Source of the DNA: Chelonoidis abingdonii
Taxonomy: Eukaryota > Chordata > Testudines > Testudinidae
Assembly (NCBI RefSeq): GCF_003597395.2
Contig: NC_133774.1
Location: 39,972,218-40,036,217 of the forward strand
DNA length: 64,000 nucleotides
Direction: 5' to 3'
Part shown: one piece after another, positions 53,534 through 64,000 of the stretch
Layout of the letters: each line of letters opens with the position of its first letter
Numbering within the stretch: position 1 is the stretch's first letter
Notes under the pieces: model-generated
Told to the model about the DNA's origin: nothing
The model's database searches: none
The model's input: the letters and a program-made list of their open reading frames with translations, nothing else
Program-made: the position numbers and the translations under genes

Positions 53534-55261
53534 TCAGGGCTGGTTGGTGAACGTACAGGTGTTGGAGGCAGCTGGTGGAGGTAAGAACCTGGATGCTGGG
53601 GAAGGGGGTTTGGAGCTGACATTGGGGCACAAGGGAAAGAGCTTTGGGACGGGGGCGGGGGCGGCACGGTAGTGCTCTGCCTGCATGGCTACGAGCACCT
53701 GGATAGAGCCTGCTTGGCACGCCAGGATGCTTATCAGCTGCTTTGTACTTTTCTTCCTGGCCGCTGCATTTCTCTGGTGGATCCTGCTTTCTCTTTCTCT
53801 CCAGTCCTGCAGTTTTTTATTCTCTCTGGCAGAGTGATCCATAACTACTGGCAGCAGGTCGTCTTTACTTTTTCGCGGTTTCTTCCGGAGGTTTTGGAGT
53901 CTTTGAGCTGTTGATAACACAGGCAGCTGAGAAATCAAGGTCACTTGTGGAAAGGCAAAAAAGGCAACAGTTAACAGAGGCAGCATTGTTTATATCTCAG
54001 ACAGTTATTCCCACACAGTGAAGGAGTTTCAGTCTTCACTTTAGCATAATTTTCCCATACCAAAGAGAGTGCACATAACCCACAGGAGCCCCGAAATGGT
54101 GAGTAAGGGGGACTGATTGCTTCAGGGCTGTGCTGGGGTTTCTGTGCATTGACGAAAGCAAACAGCTGCAGGGGGCACCTACACTGAACACTCTCCCAAC
54201 ATTTTCCACAGGAATTAATCCTGGAAGCTATCTCGCTGCTGCGGGTCACCTGGGAAGGGGGAATGATTGCTTCAGGGGTGTGCTGGGGTTTCTGTGCGTT
54301 GGGGAAAGCAAACAGCTGCAGGGGGCACCTACACTGAACACTCTCCCAACATTTTCCAAAGGAGTTAATCCTGGAAGATATCTCGCTGCTGCGGGTCACC
54401 TGGGAAGAGCGGGAGGGTCTTCTACAGCAATGTGGATTCCGCCCTGGCCCCTATGCAGCTTGCCTGTGTGCAGCAATGGTCCCCCCACCCCTCGTGGCAC
54501 AGTGGCACGGACGCGTTAGCCTGACTGGGACAAGGACCACAGTGGCTCTCCCTATAAACTTGCACAAGTGCATTGCCCACGCTCCGGCTGAAACTTTTGA
54601 AGAGATTACCGAGGCTGATTACTGCGACATGATAGACCACATCAATGGGTATTCCACATCTAGGCATGCATGCATGCAGCCCTAACCCTCCCTCCTCTCC
54701 CAAAACATTTCCATCCTGAAAATAAAAGCCGCTTACCAGGAACCCACTCCTCTGCTTGTCCTTCACCAAGTACCAGCTGCTGCGACTGGCTACCTTCCTC
54801 TTGGCTTGAGAAGAGCTCCTGGCTGCATGACTCCTGGGACTCCGGGGTGTCTCCCCCCACCCCAGTATCCTCACTCTCGGATTCCTCCTCTCCCCACTTC
54901 CTTCGTCTCCCCCTCTCCGCCAAAGTGTCCATCGTGGTCCTTGGATTGGCAGTGGGGTCACCCCCAAGTATTGCATCCAGCTCCTTGTAAAAATGGCAGG
55001 TCGTGGGGGAAGTGCCAGAGCAGCGGTTTCCCTCGTGGGCTTTGCAATAGGCACTCCGCAGCTCCTTCACTTTAACCCTGCCCTGCACCGCATTCCGGTT
55101 ATGGCCCCTTTCCAGCATGGCCCTTGATATCTGCCATAGGTATCGTAATTCCTACGGCTAAAGCGCAGCTGTGACTGCACAGCTTCCTCCCCCCAAACAC
55201 TGATGAGGTCCAGCAACTCGCCACTGCTCCATGCTGGGGCTTGTCTGGCGCGTGGAGGCAT
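53534..55261 (-). pseudogene. Harbinger Myb/SANT-like partner gene, two exons
   Basis: The start is taken at 55261 (MPPRARQAPAWSSGELLDLI). The SANT-like helices follow (SVWGEEAVQSQLRFSRRNYD). A frameshift near 55090 moves the sense into the frame with VKVKELRSAYCKAHEGNRCS and FYKELDAILGGDPTANPRTT, then a Glu/Ser-rich acidic stretch. A donor (CCTG/GTAAGC) ends exon 1 at 54737. An acceptor (gatttctcag) starts exon 2 at 53926, which encodes RLQNLRKKPRKSKDDLLPVV and a basic, then proline-rich tail to the stop at 53534. Apart from the one frameshift, the gene is intact. The partner binds the terminal regions of the element and takes the transposase to the nucleus in the known family. Confidence 0.82.
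54107..54406. repeat. 150-bp tandem duplication in the Myb-like gene intron
   Basis: Two direct copies, 54107-54256 and 54257-54406, are about 93-95% alike. Matching words are caaacagctgcagggggcac and tatctcgctgctgcgggtca. The copies lie inside the intron on the minus-strand gene. Confidence 0.93.
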
Positions 55262-55641
55262 GGTCACCTGGAAAGATTCACTGATTGCACTGCATACCTG
55301 GCTGAGCAAACAGGAAGGGGATTTTTAAAATTCCTGGGGCATTTAAAGGGGGGATCACCTGAGGCCAGGACAATAGAGTTTGAACTGATGAGCAGAGTGG
55401 CTGAGCAGGCATTCTGCGATACCTCTGGGGGCCAATAACAGCGCTTTTGGTGGCCACACTGGCGGAGCAGCGCTGCAGCACCAGCGCTGCAGTCGTTATT
55501 CCTCAGGCAGAGATGGAGTACATGCAGCGCCGTAGCCAGGGAGATACAGTGCTGTATGTGCCTTGCAAGTGTGGACGGTGAGTAAGTTGCAGCGCTGTAA
55601 AGCCACCACCAGCGCTGCAACTCTCCAGTGTAGCCAAGGCC

Positions 55642-55944
55642 TAAGATAGGGTGCCTGAAGGAGAGCTATGGCACAACACCACTGCATTTTTTTCTGTCCT
55701 CCTCAACGTGGCTGTGCAAATACTGTCAGAGGATGTTTCCCACCAATTCCTGACAATGCCATCCACCAGGTCCAAACTCAAAAGTTAAACTGACCCAGCT
55801 AAATTGCTCAGGGATGTTAAAAATCCACACTCCTGAGTAATGTAGTTAAGCTACCCTTATCACCACCTGTAGACAGTGCTAGATGGACAGAATTCCATTG
55901 CTTCTCGGTGGAACAATTTTCTCCCATGCCTTACAGATAACACT
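55642..55944. repeat. MITE fragment (Harbinger-like) at 55780-55880
   Basis: The words ctgacccagctaaattgctc and agggatgttaaaaatccaca match the MITE interior at 37112. Neither end was found. The rest is unassigned. Confidence 0.5.
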
Positions 55945-56630
55945 CCTGTCAGGCAAATACCATTCTGGTATATATTTTCTTGCAACTACATCACTTGGTC
56001 ACATCTTCAATTTGTGATCTAGTATTGCCCCCAGCTCCTTTTCTGCACTACTACTACCACTTAGTTATTTCCCATTTTGTAGTTGTATATTTGATTCTTC
56101 CTTAACTGTAATACTTTGCACTTGTTTTTATTGAATTTCATTTTGTTGATTTCAGACCAATTCTCCAATTTATAAAGGTCATTTTGAATTCTAATCCTCT
56201 CATCCGAAGTGCTTGCAACCCCTCCCAGATTGGTGTGATCCACACATTTTATAAGCATACTTTCCACTCCATTATCCAAGTTACTTGTGAAAATATTGAC
56301 TAGTACTAGATACAGGATAGACTTCTGCAGGACCCCCACTAGATACAACCTCATAGTTTGACAGTGGACCATTGATAACTTCTGAGTAAATTTTTTTTAG
56401 TCAGTTGTCCACCCATCGTATAGTAATTTCATCTAGACCATATTTCCCTAGTGTACTTATGAGACTGTCATATGGGATTGCGTCAAAAGCCTTACTAAAA
56501 TCAAGATATGTCTACCACTTCATGTTATGCAGTTGGCCAGTAACCCTGTTAAAGAAGGAAATTAGGTAGGTTTGACATGATTTGTTCTTGACAAATCCAT
56601 GTTGGCTATTATTTATCATCACACAGGTGT
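55945..56630 (-). pseudogene. CR1 LINE RT region, minus strand
   Basis: On the minus strand the 104-codon frame at 56372-56061 holds LVNIFTSNLDNGVESMLIKC, VDHTNLGGVAS, DLYKLENWSEINKMKFNKNK and CKVLQLRKN, the CR1 RT thumb and palm. The usual FADDTKLG is here CVDHTNLG, so the catalytic Asp pair is lost (VD instead of ADD). Upstream (to 56630) the complement of the palm entry (aaggcttttgacgcaatccc) is present. The subfamily seems related to the copies at 22780 and 50015. Confidence 0.82.
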
Positions 56631-56849
56631 TGTGCACCTTTAAAAGAAGTCTGGCAGCTTAAATTCATAACTTTGCTAGACACTAAAAATTATGGACTGA
56701 ACGGAGACAAGAATATTACAACAATCTATAACCCATTACCCTCTCATCACATATCTCTCCCACAGCTCCCTCTCTCTCCCTCCCCACCCCTCAACCCCGC
56801 CCCAAATGACTGAAGAGGTATTAAGTGGCCACTTCATCTTGAATGGTCC

Positions 56850-57065
56850 CTTGAAATATGTTAATTACTTATGCTAAACAATCTGTTCCACCTTGTATTT
56901 ATCTATGATACTCCTAGTACATTTCCCAGACCTAAAGAAGAGCTCTGTGTAAACTCAAAAGCTTGTCTCTCACCAACAGAAGTTGGTCCAATAAAAGATA
57001 TTACCTCACCTACCTTGTTTCTTTCATATCCTGGAGCCAACACTGCTACAAGAACTCTATGTGTA
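56850..57065 (-). repeat. Turtle interspersed repeat (AAGTTGGTCCAATAAAAGAT type)
   Basis: The words ctatgctaaacaatctgttc-like start, caaaagcttgtctctcacca, agaagttggtccaataaaag and atattacctcacctaccttg recur often in turtle sequences from memory. Class unknown. Confidence 0.55.
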
Positions 57066-57940
57066 GAAACTTACTGGACATTTTGTGGGGTTTTTTTTGC
57101 AGTATTCCTTTTCCAACAGATGTCCGAGTAGTCAAAGTCCCCATTATTACCAGGTTTTGTGTTGTGGATATTTCTGTCATTTGTTCTAGCATTAATAATT
57201 ACATCTACCATTAATTAACATAATTATAGAAGTAACAATTCCTTTCTCTCACTCTGTCTGTCTTGTCTTTTTAGATAGACCCTGCCCAATCATGTTGGGC
57301 TTTTTAGGCTCCACTGGAATTTAAATACATTAACAATAAAAGAACTAATATGTTTTTCTTTTAAAATTAAAACTGAGATAAGAGTTAAGAGATTCTCAGA
57401 ATCAAGTGGACTTGAAAGCCTGGCTTTACCTGATACTATTTCTTCTTAAGAATCTAGCCACGCTATTCTGAACAGCTAAATAAAATCTAACATAACTCTT
57501 TTGTCACACAGAAATGAAGGACCTATTACCGCTAAAGAGGGAGAAGCAAAGCATTTCAGAGTAAAACATCTCATGAATGCAAGAAACTATTTCTGATCAT
57601 CTTACAGATGAGGAGGGCCCAACTCTCTGCTGATATAAAGGAGTAAAATCTACTGAAGTAGTGGAGCTGTGCCCATTTACACCAGCCAAGATTTTGGCAC
57701 ACAAGCACTACATGAGAAAGGATTTTGCTTGGGAAAACTACCACCAGTGCAGTAGCATTAATCTTTATATATCTGCAGTGTATTAGGTGATCACTTTAGT
57801 ACAACCACAGGTACAGACCACCTCCTTCTATGTCCTCTCTCATGCTTATCTCAGAGCATCCCCGCCCAGGCTTGAGTTGCCATGCATCCATCCTTTCCTC
57901 CTTCACACATACTTTTTCCAAAAGGCCTTTCAGTCTCAGA
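57066..57940. other. No recognised feature
   Basis: AT-rich sequence, stops in all frames, no transposon ends seen. Confidence 0.4.
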
Positions 57941-59690
57941 GACTGGTATGTCTACACAGTGCACTGTGCTCAGATCCTGACTCAGGTTTAACACAAGCTC
58001 CCCGCTTCCAGGTGCCAGTGCTGCAGTCTAACTGTCCCATCATTTCCCCAGTGGCAACTGCAGCCATACACAGTACAATCTCACATATATTTCATCCCCC
58101 CTCATGAATGGGACCATTCAAACCATTAGGTGGACACCCAAAGCATCCCTGAATTCTGTTGCACATGACGAGCTAGCACTGTCTGGCTGTGTGTACAAGC
58201 TCAGATATCTGGCAGTGTCTTGAGTCCTCTCCTGATGAGAGAGTTCCCCTTTGTCCTCACAGACTTCGGGCACAGCACAGCAGCCCACAATAACAAGGAC
58301 TGCACTGATGACATTGGTATCTAAATAGCTTCTAATGCAGTGCCAATGAGATTTCACTCTTCCACATGCACAATTCCACCACCATCCTAATGTGTGTAAC
58401 TGAACCTTATTTTGCCAGGTCCTGTGAAATTAGGATACTGTTTCATGCCATGGAAACAAGGGGTGCATTGGATTCCCTAGAATAACAGTGGGGACAGTGA
58501 CTTCATTTATAACAATGTCATTTGCGGAAATAATATCCCAGCTTCTCCATAAAGTCCTGATCTCTGGAACACTCTGGCATCGTGCACCCTGCCAGTGCAG
58601 CACATATTAGTGTCCATCAATCTGCCCCTGTGATAGAACAGGGCCTGCATAACAATGGAGTAGTACTCTTTGCAGTATGTATACTTATGTGCTTCTTGCA
58701 GAAGGCAAATTATAGGCATGAGTTCCATCCGTGGCCCCATTGCAGTTTGGAAAATCCATTCTCTGAAAACCAACAATAATTTCAGGAGCATTTTAATGTC
58801 CATCATCTTTAGGTCAATCAAAGTCCTGATCACCTCAGAAAACTTTGCCAAAACAACCCTGACAGTTGATTTTACAGTTGATTAACTCCAAACTGGTTAG
58901 CCATGAACTTGTAGCTGTCTTGGGTAGCCAGCTTTCTGATGGCTATTGTGACCCACTTTTGGACTGGACTGGCCTCCTACCTGTCGGTGTCCTGGCATGG
59001 GAGGGTTGGAGAAAGCTGATCACAAATCTCCAGGAAGGTCTGCTTCTTCATGTGAAAATTCTGGACCCAATGTTGGTCACCCCTAGTCTTCATAACAACA
59101 TGGTCCCACCAGTCTGTGTTTGTGGCCCTGCTCCAGAAGTACTGGTCTACATAGGGGAATTTGCGACTAAGGCAACCCTCTTGAGCAGCATCAGCTGGGT
59201 TGTGTCTGGCATTTCTGCATTCCACCCTGAACAGTGCCTCTGGCCGATCAAAAACTGCCTCCAAAATGTTCACCAGCATCTTGCACATGCTCTAGCTGAT
59301 TCCTAAAATAGGACTGACACACCAGGTGGAGCATTTCTTCCACTGGGTCATGACCCATATTGATGGCTCTGGATGCTGGGAGCATGCGACCACAAAATGA
59401 CTCAGATGGATGTGTTTTCAGGCAAAAACCATGCAAAAGACTTCCATCAATTCCCACAGGATGGACCAACAAATTCTCCTACAGCCCACTATGAAATAAG
59501 CCCTAGACTGGCTTCAGCTGGCGAGGCTGCTAAGAACCCTGGGATCTGATAGTATATGTTCACAGAAGCTGAAATTCTGACTCAGGTCTGTATAGTGCCA
59601 GCACGGTTGTGAGGTCCAGGATTGCAATGTTGTGTGGACATTTGAGAGTGGGTGTGGAAACAGAGGCCATAGGTGTAGGTCACACTGTCC
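57941..59690 (-). mobile_element. Old Harbinger element, transposase on minus strand
   Basis: The left end reads GGTATGTCTACACAGTG and a possible right end GTAGTGCAGACACA lies near 59680. Between them are transposase remnants on the minus strand. No partner gene was found, so it is a deleted derivative. TSD not visible. Confidence 0.65.
58507..59288 (-). pseudogene. Harbinger transposase remnant
   Basis: The N-terminal frame (59288-58977) holds FWSRATNTDWWDHVVMKTRG then DQHWVQNFHMKKQTFLEICD, matching WARETSTDWWDRIV in the first element. The C-terminal frame (58851-58507) reads MELMPIICLLQEAHKYTYCK, then SIVMQALFYHRGRLMDTNMC and TGRVHDARVF, matching the DDE half. The IDGTHIPI motif is replaced by ELMPIICL-type sequence, so the first catalytic Asp is gone. 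The middle (58851-58977) is eroded. Much older than the copy at 51974. Confidence 0.75.
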
Positions 59691-59696
59691 TGGGCT

Positions 59697-60008
59697 TAGG
59701 CGGTAGTGCAGACACAGCTTATGTTGCCAAAACTTACATCACTCAGGGATGTGATTATTCCACTCCCTGAGTGACATAAGTTACACTGACATAAGCATTT
59801 GTGTGCATAGTGCTATGTCAGCAGGAAAGCTTCTCCTGCCAACAGAGCTTATGCTGCTTGGGGAGGTGGGTTTTTTTATGCCGACAAGAGAGCTCTCTCC
59901 CATCAGCATAGAGCATCTCCACCAGAAGCGCTTCAGCAGCATCGCTGTATCAGTGGCACTCCAATGCAGTACATGTAGCATACCTTGTGTGTGCTGTGCA
60001 GACATACT
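59697..60008. mobile_element. MITE related to the 38110 family
   Basis: It contains gtgacataagttacactga, ctatgtcagcaggaaagctt and ends GTGCAGACATACTCT. It directly follows the Harbinger remnant, so one may have been inserted next to or into the other. Confidence 0.6.
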
Positions 60009-61628
60009 CTAGGTGGGTGGATAGTTTTACCAAAATCAAAACATCTAACAAATTGCGGCACTAATAAGAGGAGTGCTAAAAATTCCTGCTCAGCCACACT
60101 GTCTTTACTGTTCCTCTCCTAGCCTTCTCCTCCCCCAAATCTGCATCCGTACATTTTCCATGTAGACTCTAAGACTATCTTCATATCAGTCTGGTAAATG
60201 TGAGCACACTGTTAAAGGCTTCAAAATAGTAATGCAGTTTCAGAATACAATGGCAGACTGAAGTCAAGTGTAGAATAAGATGTGTCTGTGCTTTTCCATA
60301 GATGCTGACTGGTTAATCTTTAACAATTAGAATGGCTTGAAATTTGGGTTTGTAAGAAGAAGCCTGAGGGGGGCACGATTCTAAAAATATGGAAGAGAGC
60401 GAGATTAGACAGGAAACAATGAAGGAAATATAAGTAGAGAAGAGCTGTTCACTACAAATTCCTTTAATTTTCCTGGATTTCTTTTAAAGAAAGACTTAAG
60501 ACTCAGCCAAGCCACGGCAGCAAAATGAAGGACCCAGTCCTCATCCACAACAGAGCTTTGCTTTGTGTCATTGAAAAAAGGGGAGGCAAAGGTGACTTTA
60601 AACCACCTTTGTGCCCCCTCTCCCACAATCTCCATGGCTTGTGTGGGCCTGTTTGGCCCTCAACATGATTTAAAGCAGCTTCAAGTTGCTCTAAGTTCCA
60701 CCAGTTCTAACAGCCTCTACAGGGGCTATTCTGGGGATGGCTATACCACAGCTCCGTTCACCCATTTCCCCAGACCTTGCCCTACCTGCTGTTAGGGCAG
60801 GCCCCTGAGAAGGGGTGCGATAGAGTTGCCAATGCCAGTTCTACACCAGGGAATCTGCAAGTAGCCAGATCTGCTGCTTTGTATTATCAGAGTGACACAG
60901 AGCAGCTAAAAAGGGGTGTGGGAGCATGAAGAGCTGGATCTAGCTCTTTAAATCTTAGTAAAATGTACTCAACTGTTATGCTCTTTCCAAAGGAATATAG
61001 GGAAGCTAATCTGGTGATCCATTTACACGGTCATTGGGGAAAAAGGCTTAACTTTTCTATTTAAGATAAATAAATTTGCCTAACAGTCCTGTTACTTAAT
61101 CACACTCAATCTATTTTACACTTGATGAAACACAAACCTGTAGCAAGGAAGAGAGATGGATCTTTCCAATGAGAGAAAGCACCTAACCACCTCCAGAGAC
61201 TTGCACAGTGTGACTGTGGGAATAGGACTGTGGTGAGTGAAAGAGTTGAGAAACGGGTCTGGATCAGCATTGCCATACACCTTGTGAAATCACTAACATC
61301 TGAGCAAAGTGGGTGTGTAATGCTACCATTCTTATCTGGTCATGTTTTACACAGGTGTTAATAAGCACACAGGGGAACGCTGAATTGAGCCAAAAAGGAA
61401 CAGACATGAGCCTAAAGCAGGGACTAGAAATTGGTGCAGTGAAGAGACTGATAGGTTTGCTGATTAAGAGCTTTTGGACCACTTTCTTTAAAGAGAATCC
61501 AACATCAAATATATTAAAACCCTCATTATCATCTATATAAAAACGTGCAAACACATGCTTACTTGATTGAAGTCTATGGTTCTGCTTATTGAAACACGGG
61601 TACATACTGAGGATACTGCCATGCTCAC
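60009..61628. other. No recognised gene
   Basis: AT-rich, stops in all frames. If the exon at 61629-61680 is real, this is intron of a minus-strand gene. No transposon ends that I recognise. Confidence 0.35.
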
Positions 61629-61680
61629 CTTCCTGTGGGTAAAAGAAAACAAGAACAAAAGCTACAGCTGCAGCCTTCAT
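61629..61680 (-). CDS. Candidate first coding exon with signal-peptide-like sequence
   Basis: On the minus strand ATG at 61680 starts MKAAAVAFVLVFFYPQE, followed by a donor (GAAG/GTGAGC) after 52 bases. Lys, then a hydrophobic core of about 11 residues, is the form of a secretory signal peptide, and many small secreted proteins begin with an exon of this length. The ATG context (ccaacATGA) is moderate. Upstream, 61681-62000 on the minus strand has a gccaatcagg CCAAT-like word but no TATA box. No second exon was identified. The ORF reads through the donor for some distance in AT-rich sequence. This could be chance. Confidence 0.28.
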
Positions 61681-62293
61681 GTTGGGGATAGAGAGTAATG
61701 GCTGCATTTCAGCCCTGTATCTTAACCTGGACTGTGATTCCACTGTCCTCCTTGCACACCGAGTCTATGAAAAGCCTGATTACTTCATCTTTCTGCAGGC
61801 AAAGTTATTTTCCTGCATCTGTGCATCTCTGTCAGGAATCAGGGCTTGCAGAAGAACCAGTCTCTGGGTTCCCTGTCAAATGCAGCTGGTTTGTAGAAGA
61901 CTGCCTGATTGGCTACACTGCTAGTTGGAAGAGTCAGCTGACTGGCTCTTAAGATCAGCAGCAGGTGTGTGACTGCTCAAGGCATTTGGCTGTGACAGCT
62001 TCTGCCTTGTTTTCTCTATGTAAGTGTAGCCTTAGGTCTGATTCCTGAACTCTGACTCCAGTTCTGATCCTTGGCTCCAACCCTTAGGCATGATCCCCCA
62101 TGTCCTTGTCGCTGAAAATCTGCTAGTTCTTTTTATAATAAATCAGTTCACATAAATGTAGTATAATGCTTTAATGTTGCTCAAGGTAAACATTTGATTT
62201 GCTGTTAATTTGTTAAGCAAATATTTGTGTGTCCAATATGTTTACTTTTTCATGGTATACTTGGTATGATTATTAGTCTGATTTTATATGGTG
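61681..62293. other. Unassigned sequence, short LTR-like phrases at 62030-62110
   Basis: The phrases ctgaactctgactccagttc and tgatccttggctccaaccc resemble those at 39040-39180. Nothing else is recognised. Confidence 0.35.
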
Positions 62294-62301
62294 CTCTAAG
62301 G

Positions 62302-63113
62302 CAGGGATCTCAAACACGCAGTCCACGGGGCTTTTGCATATGGCCCGCCAAGCTCCCTGCCTCCCCACCTACCTGGGGGATTGCCCCCTGTGGCGTTCCG
62401 AGCCCCGAACCGCCATCTGAAGCAGCTGGCAGCACGCCCCTTGGGGGGGGGCCGGAGGGAAGGAGGCAGAAGGCTCCTGTATGGCCTCATTCCAGACACC
62501 GCCCCCCCGCAGCTCCCATTGGCCGGCAACAAGGAACTGCGGCCAATGGGAGCTTCGTGGGAGGTACCTAAAGGAGCAGCAAGAGCAGCGCAGGCACAGA
62601 TCCGTGAGCCTCTCCTCCTCCTCTCCCAGGGCCTGCAGGGACACGGTCCTAGCTGCTTCCTAGAACGGAGCAGTGCGGGGCTAGTGCCGGCAGGCAGGGA
62701 GCCTGCCCTGGCCCAGTGCACACCGCTGCCACCCCGGTGGCGCCGGCCTGGAGCCTGCACCCTGCACGCCAACTCCTTGCCCTGAGCCTCCTGCCACATC
62801 CCACACCCCTTCTGCACCCCAACTCCCTGCCGCACCCCTCATGGTCTTGCACCTCACCCACCAATGCCCTGCCCTGAGCCCCTTGTCACAACCTGCACAC
62901 CACCTGCACCTACTGGGGGCAGTGTCGGGGTGGGGACTTCGGGAAAGCGTTGGATTGGGGCAGGGAAGGGGTGGGGCAGGGGTGGGGCCTAATGGAAGGG
63001 GTGGAGTGGGGGCAGGGCCATAGGTAGTGAGGGACGGTGTCAGTGATGTGGCCCACAGTTCAATGCACTAGTCCTCATGTGGCCCTCCTGGTCATTTGAG
63101 TTTGAGACACTTG
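62302..63113. mobile_element. hAT-like non-autonomous element, 812 bp
   Basis: It starts CAGGGATCTCAAAC and ends GTTTGAGACACTTG, inverted with three mismatches. The flanks CTCTAAGG (62294-62301) and CTCTGTGG (63114-63121) agree at 6 of 8 positions, so the duplication is slightly eroded. The interior is GC-rich with tandem-like gccctgagcc and gggcagggg words. The 179-codon minus frame here is a composition effect. Confidence 0.78.
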
Positions 63114-63121
63114 CTCTGTGG

Positions 63122-63409
63122 TGTGCTAGCTGTCTTAGAGCAAGGGCCCTAATGCAGTAAAGGAATAACAAACCACTAAGGACTGGTAAGGGGAAGAAGA
63201 ATGGCGATTAAAACAATGAGATTACATAATTACTCAGAAAAAGCTATGCATAGCATGGTAAAGTACTTATCAAGCATAAATAAAGATCTGATTCACTTGT
63301 AGGCATCATATCAGAAGTAGATCTTGAAAAACCTGTGAATCAGAGGAAACCTGCTTGGCAGATCACCTCAGGAAAAAATTTGATTAATAGGGCAGAGGTG
63401 ATTATAGGA
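63122..63409. other. No recognised feature
   Basis: Short AT-rich stretch without identified elements. Confidence 0.4.
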
Positions 63410-64000
63410 GAAGCAGACAAACAAGGCACTGATGGCTTTTTAAGTAGTGTGGGGCTGAATTATGCAATGTGTTAAAGGCAAGGGCAAGAAACTTAAAACT
63501 GCTATGGTGATATCAACTGGAGAGATTCAGCGAGAGTGATGACATATACACTATGCTAGGATTATCTTAGTGGCTTTATTTTACATAGACATGAGGAGAT
63601 GGCAATATGGGCAAAGTAATGAAGATGGAAGAGAAGGTAATCAAAAAAGTTTTTAGACTCTCATCACAACGAAAAGGTCAGACTTTAGAAAAGTTATGGA
63701 GGAAGAAGGGGTGGCAAGATCTGGACCTTGGCAAGATTTGGACCTGTTGGGTAACAGATGCATGCATGGGTCTGAGTGACACAGAGGTTGCTGCTGTCAT
63801 CTTGAGTGACAGAAGACGAAAAAGTTTTGGCAGGAAAGTAAAAAGTGCAGTCTGGTCCATCTTCAGTATAAGCTGACATGGTGAATTCAGGAAATGTCAG
63901 ATAAGCAAAAATGTGAGTTTGGATAGAGACACAGGTCAGGCATGGAGGAGCAGACTTGCAAATTATCTGCATAAAGAGTAGAGCTGGTAGACATCTTTAC
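63410..64000 (+). repeat. Old LINE 3' region (L3-like), tentative
   Basis: The order of phrases (gtgttaaaggcaagggcaag, ggagagattcagcgagagtg, gatgacatat, tatcttagtggctttatttt, acttgagtgaca) fits a CR1/L3-type 3' untranslated region that I recall from amniote genomes. Open frames here are accidental. Continues past the window. Confidence 0.4.

Larger units (their letters stand above)
51621..55641. mobile_element. Complete PIF/Harbinger element, 4021 bp, TAA TSD
   Basis: The ends are GGGCTTGGCTACACT and AGTGTAGCCAAGGCC, inverted with one mismatch. TAA is duplicated at 51618-51620 and 55642-55644. It carries a transposase on the plus strand (51974-53060) and a two-exon Myb/SANT-like gene on the minus strand (55261-53534), converging at about 53300. 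Sub-terminal agcgctg words occur near both ends and may be protein-binding sites. The MITE at 17667 has the same ends. Confidence 0.93.

Noticed and set aside
62296..62835. 179-codon open frame on the minus strand
   Set aside because: It lies entirely inside the hAT-like element and is explained by high GC.

Overview
The window looks like turtle (Testudines) nuclear DNA that is almost entirely interspersed repeats. The main evidence is abundant CR1 LINE sequence in both orientations, a tRNA-derived SINE with a CR1-like tail of the type known from cryptodiran turtles, PIF/Harbinger elements with their many short MITEs, hAT foldback MITEs, and ERV pieces and solo LTRs. Species assignment rests on pattern recognition, not on a search. 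I see no complete host gene. The best host signals are one minus-strand exon with consensus splice sites (7363-7451), a CpG-rich promoter-like block (about 10660-11510) with two minus-strand splice donors, and a possible signal-peptide first exon (61629-61680).

Layout. 1-3938: right part of a Harbinger element with a Myb/SANT partner exon and two decayed copies of the transposase. 3939-7362: AT-rich sequence without a recognised gene. 7363-11700: candidate host exon, hAT and Harbinger MITEs, CpG block. 11960-16520: LINE 3' fragments and two direct copies of an LTR-like repeat. 16750-18420: nested MITEs. 18885-28260: CR1 fragments, two LTR-like repeats, LINE endonuclease and RT remnants, a SINE. 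29660-33805: an ERV (LTR, gag, protease, RT) split by a 5'-inverted CR1 and by a hAT element. 34395-35720: CR1. 37112-38650: MITEs and a solo LTR. 39225-45960: one near full-length CR1 opened by four later insertions, one of which carries a fifth. 46985-51138: hAT foldback, L2-like LINE split by an LTR-like repeat, CR1. 51621-55641: a complete 4.0-kb Harbinger element with TSD. 55945-60008: CR1, an older Harbinger, MITEs. 62302-63113: hAT-like element. 63410-64000: old LINE-like tail.

How parts work together. The Harbinger elements encode a DDE transposase and a Myb/SANT-like DNA-binding partner on opposite strands. The short elements with 3-bp TTA/TAA duplications and a GGCTTGGCTACACT-like end are non-autonomous relatives. 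The CAGGG-type elements with 8-bp duplications are non-autonomous hAT elements. The SINE has a CR1-like tail and is expected to use CR1 machinery. All protein-coding transposon remnants carry stops or frameshifts.

I did not find a convincing new biological system. The value of the window is a datable stack of nested insertions, several with exact target-site duplications that can be read directly from the sequence.
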